A stretch of DNA of 64,000 bases, from contig CM075855.1 of the NCBI GenBank assembly GCA_037975125.1, positions 83,715,778-83,779,777 on the forward strand, given 5' to 3'. The notes beneath the pieces are model-generated. The model had not been told where the DNA came from, made no database searches, and was given only the letters and a program-made list of their open reading frames with translations. Position numbers and translations under genes: made by a program. Origin of the DNA: Latrodectus hesperus. Its lineage: Eukaryota; Arthropoda; Arachnida; Araneae; Theridiidae. Shown here one piece after another: positions 46,700 to 62,888 of this stretch (the first letter of the stretch is position 1; each line of letters opens with the position of its first letter).

Positions 46700-48095
46700 C
46701 CAAGCAATAGCATACAATTCACTTGATTACAGCTGAGAACTTTTTTTCCATCGGTGAAATAACTACTATGCTACCTCATCATCGGTAGGCCTTTTTTCAC
46801 AGGAATATTTATGCAATAAAAATATAGGAATGCGCTAATTAATATAACAATCTGTATATAATTATAAAAGGAATGACTTTAGCAGTAGCATACAATTCAC
46901 TTGATTACACTGAGAACTTTTTCTCCATCGGTGAAATAACTACTGCTACCTCATCATCGGTAGGCCTTCTTTCACAGGAATATTTATGCAATAAAAATAT
47001 AGGAATGCGCTAATTAATATAACAATCTGTATATAATTATAAAAGGAATGACTTTAGCAGTAACATACAATTCACTTGATTACAGCTGAGAACTTTTTTT
47101 CCATCGGTGAAATAACCACTGCTACCTCATCAATGGTAGGCCCTCTTTCACAGGAATATTTATGCAATAAAAATATAGGAATGAGCTAATTTTTAGAAAC
47201 AATATGTATATAATTACTAAAGGAATGCCTTTAGCAATAGCATACAATTCACTTGATTGCAGCTGGGAATTTTTTTTCCATCGGTGAAACAACCACTGCT
47301 ACCTCATCAATGGTAGGTCCACTTTCACAGGAATATTTATGCAATCAAATATAGGAATGAGCTAATTAATAAAACAATCTGTATATAATTATAAAAGGAA
47401 TGAGAGACTTAAGCAATAGTATGCAACTCACTTGATTGCAGCTGGGAATTTTTTTTTCATCGGTGAAATAACCACTGCTACCTCATCAATGATAGGCCCT
47501 CTTTCACAGGAATATTTATGCAATAAAAATATAGGAATGAGCTAATTTTTAGAAACAATATGTATATAATTACTAAAGGAATGCCTTTAGAAATAGCATA
47601 CAATACACTTGATTGCAGCTGGGAATTTTTTTTCCATCGGTGAAACAACCACTGCTACCTCATCAATGGTAGGTCCACTTTCACAGGAATATTTATGCAA
47701 TCAAATATAGGAATGAGCTAATTAATAAAACAATCTGTATATAATTATAAAAAAAATGAGAGACTTAAGCAATAGTATGCAACTCACTTGATTGCATCTG
47801 GGAATTTTTTTCCATTGGTGAAATAACCACCGCTACCTCATCAAAGTTAGGCCATCTTTCACAGGAATGTTTATGCTATAATAATAAAGGAATGCGCTAA
47901 TTTGAAGAAACAATCAGTATATAATTAAAGAAAGGAATGATTTAAGCAATAGTATGCAATTCACTTGATTGCAGATGGGAATTTTTTCTATCGGTGAAAT
48001 AACTACTGCTACTTCTTTCACAAGGGTATTTATGCAATAATATAGGAATGCGCCAATTTTTAGAATCAATGTATATGTAATTACAAAAGGAATTA
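46700..48095 (+). repeat. ~177-bp satellite array, eight copies, dimeric higher-order pattern
   Basis: The anchor 'ya(t/c)gcaa/catacaa(t/c)tc' before acttgatt recurs at 46711, 46889, 47064, 47241, 47420, 47597, 47776 and 47953, giving spacings of 178, 175, 177, 179, 177, 179 and 177. Copies 1-3 form one subtype (ctaattaatataacaatctg, gactttagcagta). Copies 4+5 and 6+7 are near-identical dimers with a 356-bp period (copies 4 and 6 share gaaacaaccactg and ggtaggtccac; copies 5 and 7 share tatgcaactcac). Copy 8 is degenerate. All units hold ttcacaggaatatttatg or close variants. No open frames. Confidence 0.96.
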
Positions 48096-50742
48096 CTTGT
48101 GTGTTTTATAAGTCTACTATATTAAAACATTGAGTTCCCGAAAAAAAGTAGCCAACGTTTATCAGAATACTTAAGTCTTTAAATTTAAACAACTTTATTA
48201 TTTTTATTTTATTTTAACAGACTACATTAAATTTCTCAATGAATCTAACAATCTACATTAATTGTTGAATTAATTTAATCAACATGAATACGCTGAATGA
48301 TTGGTGTTCGGACATTAACACTTTTTGGCTTAAATTGAAACATTGGACATGGGTCTCTAACCATCGAATCAACTTTTATGCGCAAAGAATGGCAAGAACA
48401 AAGAATGGCTCAGAGCGATAACCAAACTAAAAATGATATGAAACTTACGACTCATTTAAAGCGCATATGCTTTCGACGTAATTTAATCTTTATCATAGTG
48501 CCATCATATTAAATTTGGTTTAAAAGTCTTCCATCAAATCTCAAAATTGTGCATAATTAGCATGTTCTTCCAAGGCAAACGTTCATCACTATTAGTAATC
48601 TATTGAAAAATAATGTTTCGAAATTAATTTTTAACATTGATATATTGAAAACCTATAAAATTATTTTTTTAAATGCATTATTAATTGGTACTATTGATGC
48701 TTTTTATTGTATATTATAATGATCAAATAATTATTTTTGTTAATTTTATTGGAGGTGAGACACTGAAACTGGATTATTAAATTTTGGTTTTATTAAAACT
48801 TAAACTCGAGTAAAATTATTTCAATATTTCGGATTTACCTAAAAAATGGAATTCTTAAATTATAAAATGTTATTAATAATTAGTTAAAATTATTTTTAGG
48901 TGAAATTTGAGATGTTTGAATATTTTACAAATTATCAAGTGTAAATAAATTATTGTTTGGTTTTAATTTATTTTAATAGAAATTATTGGTTTCTTTGGAA
49001 AATATTAAGGCTATTAAATAATAGTGCTGTGTTAAGATATTTTAGAGGATATTTTTGTTATTATGATTTATATATTTTCAAACAAATTAATGAAATAATC
49101 TTTCAAATATATTTTTTCTTAAGATTTTCCTTCTAAGGTCAGCACAGACCTCTTGTTTCATCTAGTTAGTATTCTTCGGTTATATTCTTAATTTCATAAA
49201 TGTGAATATATTATAATTAACTATCACTTAATAATATAACTTTTTAATATAATCAGTTATAATATTTTCTATAACTACATGTTTATTATGTATAGGAAAT
49301 ATAATATAATGTGTAGTATGTATATAATATAATGTATAGGAAATATAAATGTATTCTAATATAAATTTCAATTTATTAACTTAAAATATATGCCCTAAAT
49401 TTCTAAATGGATTGGTACTTGATACCACTATAGGAAAAAATATTCTGAATTTTATGCAAAAATTAAACACTGATAGAATCAATTCATTTTAAAAAGGTAC
49501 TAAATGACAATAGAAACGAATCTTTTAACTTGATCTATGTTTAGAGTCTAAACTTTAGACAAAATCTGTTAAGGTATGGTATTTATATTTGAAACTTTTT
49601 TGAGATATTGTTTCAAGTGACGGGAACATCCTGCTAAATCAATAGAATATTTAACATATATATTCTGAAAATTGTAATTTGATGTAGTCTCTGAATTAAT
49701 TGGTAATAATGATTAGACCTTGCAATTGTGACTATATCGCAAACAAGAAATGTATCCCTTTTTGGCGACCAATTTACCAACTTCTACTGTACTTAGATTA
49801 AAAATGTTTATAAAAAATTTGTCATAAAATTGTTACAATTCTAGAAATTTATCATATACTAATCAAAAACCAGTTTTGCCCTATCATACATATATTTTTT
49901 TAAAGAAATTAGTTTCATTTTGATAGATTTGAATTTTTTGCTTAAAGTCTATAAGTTACTTTCAACATTTGTTTTTTTGTAATCTTTCTATAAGCAAATT
50001 ATCTATATTTCAAGTTTATTAAGGAAATTCTTAGTTTTATTTATTTTTATTTATTTAATGCATTAAACTGAATCTATGAGTAATATAAAAATGCCTCTCA
50101 AATACAGGTTGCAATGTCTGAAAGATACATTTTTGTGCAATTTAATAAAAGAAGGATTTATATTAATTAGGAGTGGAATTAATTTATATTATTAAAATTA
50201 TAAAAAAACAAATTTTTTTCCTCGAAATATGAAGAGAATAATAAATCATGCAACATTATGGTTTATCTTCTCAATTTATATATATTCACAGTATTTTAAC
50301 ATTTTTTTGAAATTGTGTATCTTTTTGCTGTAAAAAAACAACCGAACAAAGATATTATATCTTTTATGTAACCTACATTTTGAATACTTAGAAATGGTAT
50401 AGTTAGTTTTGTAATTAAAATCATTTCATTAAAAAGATTATGATAGAAAACAAAAACAGAAGCAATTCTACGGCAGACGTGAATTCATGCAAAATGGAGA
50501 ATTGATTTGTAGTTAAACACAGTGTTGAAAAAAGAAATAATGCGTTTATTACTTATTCCAGTAATGGAGAAAAAATTAAAAATATAATTGGGTTTACATG
50601 AATGATTTTATATTTTTCTGAAAGTGTGCAAGATGACTCATATTGCGTGTGGTTTTTTTCAAACAACTAAGATTTTTGTTTTGTACAGTAAGGAAGAGAA
50701 TACCAATATGACTTCGGTTAATATTGTTCTTGAAGAAATAAA
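48096..50742. other. AT-rich non-coding stretch
   Basis: No gene seen. A small local duplication of atgtataggaaatata lies at about 49289 and 49332. Confidence 0.55.
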
Positions 50743-50835
50743 AGCGGGCCGTGGTAGCCTAGTGGTTAGGGTATCGGCCTTCCATCCGGAAGGACGGGAC
50801 TCACACTATGCCGTGACCCTGTACACTCATCAACA
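50743..50835 (+). mobile_element. tRNA-derived SINE head (family 4), partial
   Basis: gggccgtggtagcctagtggttagggtatcggcc carries an exact A box (tagcctagtgg, 50755-50765). The B box is decayed (gggactcacac where ggttcgaatcc would be expected). The GC-rich segment ends near 50835 in AT-rich sequence. The 94-codon open stretch through it is incidental. Confidence 0.7.
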
Positions 50836-50926
50836 ATGGCAGATGATGAACTTTATTCATCATCAAATTCATCAGATGAACAATAATGCTTTCATTTCCT
50901 TATCTTAATATTTGTTTATATCTAAT

Positions 50927-51300
50927 GATGTTCATAATAGTGTAATTATTTTAACTGTTAAAACTAATGCTTTAAGTAATATGTAACATTAATTTCTTGT
51001 CAATTCATGCATAATTTTAAAGGAAATAATGAACACGAGTACTTTATACCAATTATTAGTGCTCCATAACATCATGACTTCATATGTTAATTGAGTCAAA
51101 TGTATTAAAAAAAATTTAAATCTTGTAATTAGTGCCATGTAAGCTTGCATAATAATTCTATATAATTATACTTTCATTTAATTTTGTATACATAACATAT
51201 TGTTCATAATAGTATAGTTACTTTGTTAGAGTAAAATTTAATAACTCAAGAATTATGATACATTAATGTTTTGTCAATTCATGTAAATTATTATTAATTT
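50927..51300. repeat. Diverged local direct duplication (~100-bp unit, offset ~272)
   Basis: tgttcataatagtgtaatta ... acattaatttcttgtcaattcatg (50930-51011) recurs as tgttcataatagtatagtta ... acattaatgttttgtcaattcatg (51202-51285). The spacing between landmarks is nearly kept, so it is one duplicated segment and not scattered similarity. Confidence 0.75.
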
Positions 51301-51474
51301 AAGATTGTATAACTCCTTAATTACTTTTTCTGTAATTACTCCTACTTTTTCTTAATATAATATTTTCACTAATTTTTATAACTAGTTTCAATCATGTAAC
51401 TGAACTGTGATGCAGACACCTACTGTGCTAGGATGTCTGTAGGCTTTCAAGTCCTACCAATGTGACTATAATTT

Positions 51475-51932
51475 GAAATAAACCAAAGGCTGGGTCGTAA
51501 GTGGGCCCCCGTAAATGTTACGGAAGGCTCTCGGAGATGGTGGGGCATAACCCGATCACCAGTTGGTAAAGTCCGGGGTCCTGCCACTTCGCTATGCTAT
51601 GCTATGATTACCAATGCCGCCAGAGACCCACCAAGTACATGTGATATACGTGCTTGTGGAATCGAAAGTCCTGTGGTCGATCGTTGAGCAGTTACCATGG
51701 GTGTAATTGTCTGGAGAAAATTTCATTACCTTTCAGATCATTGTCAAAATTGAGTGAGTAGATCCTCTGATGGTGCCATCTATCGGAGGATTTAAAGAGC
51801 AAAGACACACTTTTACCTTTGTGGTATTCTTCTTAAAATTAAAGACGCTTACTTATTGACTTAAATTCGCATAGCCAAGGCATAGCGAGCTTGGCTTGTC
51901 CAAGTGTCATAAGTAACAACAACAGAAATAAA
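51475..51932 (+). mobile_element. GC-rich retroposon (SINE-like, family 5) with AAC tail
   Basis: The body from about 51483 (ccaaaggctgggtcgtaag) to 51924 is far richer in G+C than its flanks. A ctatgctatgctatg run lies at about 51591-51605. The 3' end has a 7-bp stem (agccaag / cttggct, about 51872-51898), then tcATAAGTAACAACAACA. The 8-bp direct repeat gaaataaa at 51475-51482 and 51925-51932 is a plausible target duplication. If so, the GC-rich piece just upstream (51405-51465) is a separate fragment. No A/B boxes recognised with confidence. Confidence 0.7.
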
Positions 51933-55899
<3,967 letters not shown>

Positions 55900-56510
55900 G
55901 TCTCGAACATGGGTTCCCAAACATTTTTTTCTCGGGGACCACTTTCAAAATTTTACTATTTTCAGTAGAATGCTTCTGCATTTCAACTGTATTCCCAAAA
56001 CTCCTAAAATATATCACCCTAAATTGGGGGTGTTAAGAAGGATAAAAAATAGCACATTTTCTTGTGTCTTATTTATTAAAATAATACATGTGGTTATCCA
56101 AAATTATAAACATTTATTATTATAAACAATCAACAATGAACTTTGAAATGTAAATCAACAATAAAAAATAGTCATACTTATAAGGATGGCGCACGGGCGT
56201 CACTCTGCTACTCTCGACCTGTGGTGTACATCTTGTACTATTAACTATTGTTCTATTCAATTCTATGTTTGAACTGAATCTTGAATATTTTTAGTGCCTA
56301 CTCTAATGAAGGATACTACCTGCCTACGTTGATAGGTCAATCCAAACCAAAATGTTTGTTCTTTGTTATGAAAACCAGAAAATTCTTCGCGGACCCCCAC
56401 TTACAACTTGTGAACCCCTTTTTCTTTTCACATCTATGTGGACCCCCATGTGGTCTCCTATGGACGCCTGGGGGTCCACCAGGACCACTTTGGGAACCTA
56501 TGTTCTAGAA
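55900..56510. mobile_element. hAT-like non-autonomous element with 8-bp target duplication
   Basis: The ends are CATGGGTTCCCAAAC (55908) and TTTGGGAACCTATG (to 56502), variants of the common hAT terminus CAGTGGTTCCCAAA. The flanking octamers gtctcgaa (55900-55907) and ttctagaa (56503-56510) agree at 6 of 8 positions, the length expected for hAT. The inner sequence holds the usual 'ctcggggaccact' and an inverted 'gaccact'. A proline/glycine-rich open stretch at 56281-56508 is a by-product of ggaccccc repeats. No transposase. Confidence 0.75.
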
Positions 56511-57125
56511 CAATGGTTTCTAATAGGAATTGTTTCAGCGGATAAACCAAATGTTGTCATATTACATTTTGTGTGAAGTTAATTACATATAATGTACTCC
56601 ATTGATTTAATCTAGGGATGACTTTATCGAGCAAAAGAGTTACACAATATCCACAGTCAATGTGTACATTTTCTAGCGACATTTCGGACACAAATCTTCG
56701 GGGAAAAAATTGTTTTACAAGGAAAATTTTTAGATAAATTTAAATTTTATTAGATACCTTTGAATAAATTAAAACTTTATAGTGACTTCCTGCTTGCAAA
56801 CCACATAACTCTAATTTTATTCATTCCCTTTTTATACAGATATAAATTTTTAACGGACTTTCAGCACACTCGTTTTAAAAGCAACAATTTAAGTTTCTTT
56901 ACATGATACATAAAATTATTTTTCTCAGATAATTTTTTTCACATTTTCACTTAATAACGTTGAGTGGATCAAGTAGATATTCTTCTAATTTCACACGATC
57001 AATTTCTCAAGCAGTTAAAATGTTCTAAATTAAAGACTACTTTTGAAATAAATTTTTAACAAAAGCTTAAAAATTTCACATTAAGAGTATCGTATAATGT
57101 ACTTAAAATTACTTTAACTGAATAC
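56511..57125. other. AT-rich non-coding stretch
   Basis: Nothing recognised. Confidence 0.6.
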
Positions 57126-57235
<110 letters not shown>

Positions 57236-58669
57236 ATTAAAAACTTTCCTCCAGAAATTTATCCGTGCGCAATGCTTTGAATGAAAACTTGAGGTGATTT
57301 TGTAAGTGATTCATTATAGAATGAAGTCTTATGACAAATAATTTGTAGTTAGTTGCTATTTTTATAATTTCAACTGCTATTTCAGCGTAGAATATATGTT
57401 AGGCGTTCATTTAACTGGTTTTAACTTTTAACATTCATTTAAATACTTCCTCTCTAAAAGTAGATAATTACAATCCAATTGAATAATATTTAATTCATTT
57501 TATAAAAACATTATTCATATTTATATCATTCACATATAAGTAATAATAACGTATTTAACAAATAAAATATATTAAGTCAAAGAAAAGCAGCTCCAATGAT
57601 TTTGATTTTAAATTAGCAAGCTTGTGTGTGTGTGTGTGTGTGATAATAATACTCCGCTGAGAAAAAAGATCAATATTTGCTATCTCTCATTTAATATTAG
57701 GATATCTACTAATATTAGGATATATATTGATTTACTACATGTATTCTAAGGAACTTTGTTACTAGCTATCTATATGAAAAAATGTACATAAAGTGCGATA
57801 CCATTGTGGCAAAAGTACAGGAGTAGGATGATACTTTTCGATTTCGATTTCGACTATTGTTGCCTGTTTGTTATCTTGAATTTCAGTCTTCCAATTCGTG
57901 AATAGGATCTAAAATGCATAAAATTTCCAGTCAAAATATATGTTCAAATGCTTTATAATGGCCTTTGGTTATTAGTAATGTTGTGTCAAATGAAGAAGTA
58001 ATTGAAATTTACCTTAGTACTTGTGTGTGTGTGTGTGATAAGAACGCCTTATTTCAAGTAAACGGCTCTAGGTTTAATTCTAATAACAACTGAGAATACA
58101 AGATCCAAGTAAGATTTACTAATTCTTTCTAATACGTCTGGGTTAAGATTGAAGAACTTTCAGATTTCATTTCTTATAATACTTGAATATGATTCAATAT
58201 CGATTAAAAATACTTAATGGGTAAAACACACTGCGTCCAAAATGTATTTACAGTAACTTCCAACTATTAAGCAATTCTTATGTCAAAAAAAGAAAAATAT
58301 GAAAATTATTCTATGTCCCTTTATACCATGAAAAAGCTTATTAAAATATGAACTATAGTTTTAAATGCTAAAATATAGATTCATATATTATTTCAAGGTA
58401 ATATACAAATAATCAGAGACAGAATTATAAATAAATATTGAATCTAATTACCATTTAATTAAAAAAGCAGAAATAAATCAAGAAGAGTATTTAGCGATAC
58501 TGATTATTAAAGTAACTAACTAATTTTATTGAACTATTTTATTTTTATCAGTATGCACAATGAAATCAGATAGTCTTGTTTAATAACTGTTTATTTAATA
58601 TAAGAAATAAAAATTATAATATTTGAAAAAAGTTGCCTTGCAGTTATTAAAGAATTACTTAAAGATAAC
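57236..58669. other. AT-rich non-coding stretch with two short (GT)n runs
   Basis: (GT)10 at 57623-57642 and (GT)8 at about 58022-58037, each followed by gataa. No gene seen. Confidence 0.6.
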
Positions 58670-58990
58670 GTAGCAAGCGTACTAAACGCCATGTAATTTT
58701 AGGCGATAAATGCGTGATCGAGCAAATATGGTCATCTGAGATAATTAGTAGTGATTATTTCCGTATTAGTGCCGATTCAGCCAGCGATTTGCTGAATTTG
58801 CTACTTGTGAATAATGTTACTACATAGTTATTTGCAGCAGTTTCGCGAGTAAGACGTTTGAATGGAAATTACTAAGTAACCAATTTCTCTCCTAATTGCA
58901 ATGAACTCGAGGGTTGTCTACAGCGTTTTCCTGATTTATTCTCGAAAGAATTCCAATTGTATGATTAATTTAGAAAGGATTTTTATAGTT
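58670..58990. promoter_or_regulatory. GC/CpG-richer island, possible conserved non-coding element
   Basis: Mixed-composition block (gcaagcgtactaaacgccatg, gccgattcagccagcgatttg, gcagtttcgcgagtaagacg) with homeodomain-type taatt cores nearby. No open frame. Function unproven. Confidence 0.3.
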
Positions 58991-59219
58991 ACCAATTACA
59001 TCAAGAACATATATATAAATTAAATGAAAAATTTAAAGCGTCCTTGCCAATTTAAACTAACTATAAAATGAATGTTTTGTCTTGTCTTTTTCATTTTTTT
59101 CGATTCAACTTCGGAAGCAATATCGCTAAAGATTTGAAAATTTGGAAACTAATTACTTAAAACAAAAATATATTTTTGAAAACTTTAACAAACGAAAAAA
59201 AATTATAATTAAAAAATAC

Positions 59220-59540
59220 TTCTTTATTACTGGTAAAAAATCATAGGTTTTTTTTTCTCATCGTTGTCGACATTCAGATATTCGATGGTGAATTTCACCT
59301 CGTTTGCTGCGTTTAAAAGAATACGATTTGAAGGCAAGCAGCAAATTCGTCGAAAAGTCGGATTTACGAAACCGTCTAAATGTTATGTGACATAGATGAA
59401 AAGGTTATATGACGTCATGGATATTTTAAACCAATGAGGATTGTAATAAAGTGGTATAGTTATAATCCTAACTGGAACGAAAGAAACAACCACTTTATGA
59501 TTAACAAGACATTTTCAGAAGTACATAGAATTTTTTTTTG
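59220..59540 (+). repeat. Diverged dispersed repeat, copy 2
   Basis: Partner of 42925-43265 (inverted). This copy keeps more CpGs (tcgttgtcgacattcag, aaattcgtcgaaaagtcgg, acgaaaccgtc), so it may be closer to the ancestral sequence. It includes atgacgtcatgga (59411-59423), a CRE-type palindrome that in the other copy reads ggtgtcatgga. Confidence 0.75.
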
Positions 59541-59931
59541 CAAGAGAAATAGACCTTAATTCAAAAGTATACACATTAAAATTTGAAATTTAAAGAATGA
59601 TTTTCGGAATTGAAATGTTTATTTAATATTTTACCCCAAGCATTGTTTTTTGGTTTTCAATGCCCGTTACTATATGAATGTGTCATTTTTGGCACTAGAA
59701 GGAGCAGAACTGATGGTATTGTGTAGTTTCGTAATTGTCATTCAAAAAATGGATGATTTCTTGTAATTTTTAAGCAGCAGCTAACAAAACATTCCTAGTG
59801 ATATCAATTCTCTAGAAAGACATTCTGATCACAACTAATTTTATGTGTTTTAAACGTTAATAGTGAGCATGGTTGTGTGAATATTGAGCTCAATACTTTC
59901 TGGTATCAAGAACGATTTCAATAGCAACCGA
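59541..59931. other. AT-rich non-coding stretch
   Basis: Nothing recognised. Confidence 0.55.
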
Positions 59932-60130
59932 CTGTCCTTTCTTCTGAGATGGTGAATGAATGTGGCCCACACCCTAAAAACGAGTTAAAGGTGGTGTGAC
60001 GTGGGTAATGCTACTCGCCTCCATGACTTGGTTCACAGGTCACAGGGTGACGATAAATGAGTAGCAGTTTCCGGCCTTGTTGTAGCGAAGAATTAGTCAC
60101 CCAGTGCCCGGCTTCAGAAAAAATAATAAT
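59932..60130 (+). mobile_element. SINE (family 2), 5'-truncated copy
   Basis: It starts inside the body (ctgtcctttcttctgagatg) and runs through 'gaatgtggcccacaccctaaa', 'gctactcgcctccatgac', 'gttcacagg' and 'ttagtcacccagtgccc' to cagaaaaaataataat. The tRNA-like head is missing. Confidence 0.85.
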
Positions 60131-60243
60131 TTAAAAGTAATTTTAAAAAGTCATATTAAAATGCAGTTAGTTATACATATTACAATATAATTCTGCATTA
60201 CACATAATTTTCTAAATTGGTACAAATACAAAATTTCAGTTTT
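60131..60243. repeat. Right flank duplicated at 37.0 kb (no LINE insertion)
   Basis: gcagttagttatacatatta and 'aatataattctgc' match 37057-37092. Between SINE and this block there is no LINE, so it preserves the pre-insertion arrangement seen disrupted at 36820-37026. Confidence 0.8.
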
Positions 60244-61690
60244 TGAAATATCGACCACCATTTAACCCGTGTTAAAGAAACAAAATATAAAAAATGATTA
60301 ATTTACTAATTATGGGGAAAAATTACAGTTTATATTTTTATAATTCAATAACCAAAATATAAGAAAATCAAACTAAACTTTTATGCTCATAAAAAATTAA
60401 TACACATGTTTATAAATTCACATTTAATAATAGTTAAATCCAGTGTATAACTTTATGAGAAAATCATTTTTTCATGTCGGACCTGTTTGAATATAAAATT
60501 TTTATAATGGGATAAATTTTAAGAAAAAAAATATTTTCGGTGATTTTAATACAAAAAATAGGTGATTTATATAAATTCATCCAGAAATTGGAAATATATA
60601 AAATAAATTAATCCGAATAAGCTAATCTTAAGTATACAAATGAGTTGAAAGTGAATACAGTTTTGTTGAAAAAATGAACTATGTTATATTATTATAGAAA
60701 AACATTTAATTTGGCATTTAAGGAATACCATTAAAAATTTTCTTGTACAATTCAATTGCTTATTTTGAAAATATATTACACTACTACAAAAATTAGTGAA
60801 TTACATTTATTAACTGATGCATCAAAATATAATACATTGCTACTAAAAGAAATATTCTTGTAATATTTAAAAAATAAATTTTTAATAAGGACATGTTAAA
60901 TTATATATTTCGACATATATTATGATTAAGATATTATTACTGTTGTTTTAATTCATGATATTTTAGAAATATATGAGAGACGATATAAATTATAATTTAC
61001 TCTCAAATAGAGTCATTTGTCATAATAAATATCACTTTAAGATATGAAAAATAATGTTTTTCAATAAACTTTATCTGTTATAAAATCAACTATTTAAAGA
61101 AATATTAATCAGCTGTTTTGTACCATTGAAAACTTTTAATTTGTTAATCATTTGTTCACAATAACTTAATGTTTTACCCTTTCTTATCATAATGCAGTTT
61201 TCTTCCGGGAATAGAGATTTCAGTTTCAGGAAGAAATAACGATTGTTAAGAGCTAAATTTGGACTTTGAGTGGGCGGTCGGATTCTTTAAGCCTACACTA
61301 CTTCATCCCATTGTAGTTTAGAATTTCGTTTTGCAACCATTTATTTGATTTTAAGCACTCGTATAATTCTGGGAAATAATTTATCAACATGAAAAATATC
61401 AAATCTTTATTTTAAAGGAATTTTTAAATTTATGTATTTGTACTAGCTGCTGTTTATCATAATGACAAGGATACTAGTGAGTGATTTTTAATAAAGTAAT
61501 TTTTAATTTTAAAAGGATTAAACATCTTTAAAAATATCTAATGAGAGAAAACTTTAAAGACTGATTTAAATTGCAGTATGTCTGTAATATTGTAACACAT
61601 AAAATTTCATAAATAATAAATAAATTAATTAATTTTGATGGTGTACTTTTGAGAAATATTTACAATAATTCACTGAAGAAATTTAAATTT
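60244..61690. other. AT-rich non-coding stretch
   Basis: No gene seen. 61255-61340 (gactttgagtgggcggtcgg...) is less AT-rich and may be an old mobile-element scrap that I could not identify. Confidence 0.45.
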
Positions 61691-61728
61691 TATAACGTTA
61701 TATACACTTAAAATTTATATAAAATTAT

Positions 61729-62410
<682 letters not shown>

Positions 62411-62888
62411 TTGTTTCCATTTTTCAACAAATATTTTACTTAAAATTTCTATTCTAATATTCTTTGCTTGGAGAATATAATATCTGAAGACAATTCTACA
62501 AATAAATTGATGTATAAACTCATGAATTAATTCGATTGTACTTAATGGATAGCCTAATAGTTAAAATTTGTTCGAAGACTTTTAATGTACATGGTATTAG
62601 GTTTCTTATAGATATTGAGCTGTATTCATTCATTTCGAAGTAGAAATAAAAAAAATTATTTCCATTTCTTAACAAATATTGTACATAAAAAAATTATTCT
62701 AATATTCTTCGCTTGAAAGAATGCAATGTTTAAAGACAATTCTACAATCAATGTATAAACTCATGAGGTAAATACGATTGTACATAATGGATAGCCTAAT
62801 AGTTAAATTTGTCGAAGACTTTTAATAAACATGGTATTTGGTTTCTTGGAAGAAGTTTCTTATAGATTTTGACCTACATTCACTTATT
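62411..62888. repeat. Tandem duplication of a ~245-bp segment
   Basis: Copy 1 (62411-62635) and copy 2 (62656-62888) share ttccattt(t/c)t(c/t)aacaaat, gacaattctacaa, atggatagcctaatagttaaa and the tcttatagat...ttgagct/ttgacct end. Copy 2 has an extra 'ggaagaagtttct'. Divergence is mostly substitutions. No coding. Confidence 0.92.

Noticed and set aside
46700..48095. CRISPR-like array
   Set aside because: The whole ~177-bp unit repeats, with no short repeat and unique spacers. The genome is eukaryotic.
56281..56576. Proline/glycine-rich ORFs
   Set aside because: Created by ggaccccc-type internal repeats of the hAT-like element.
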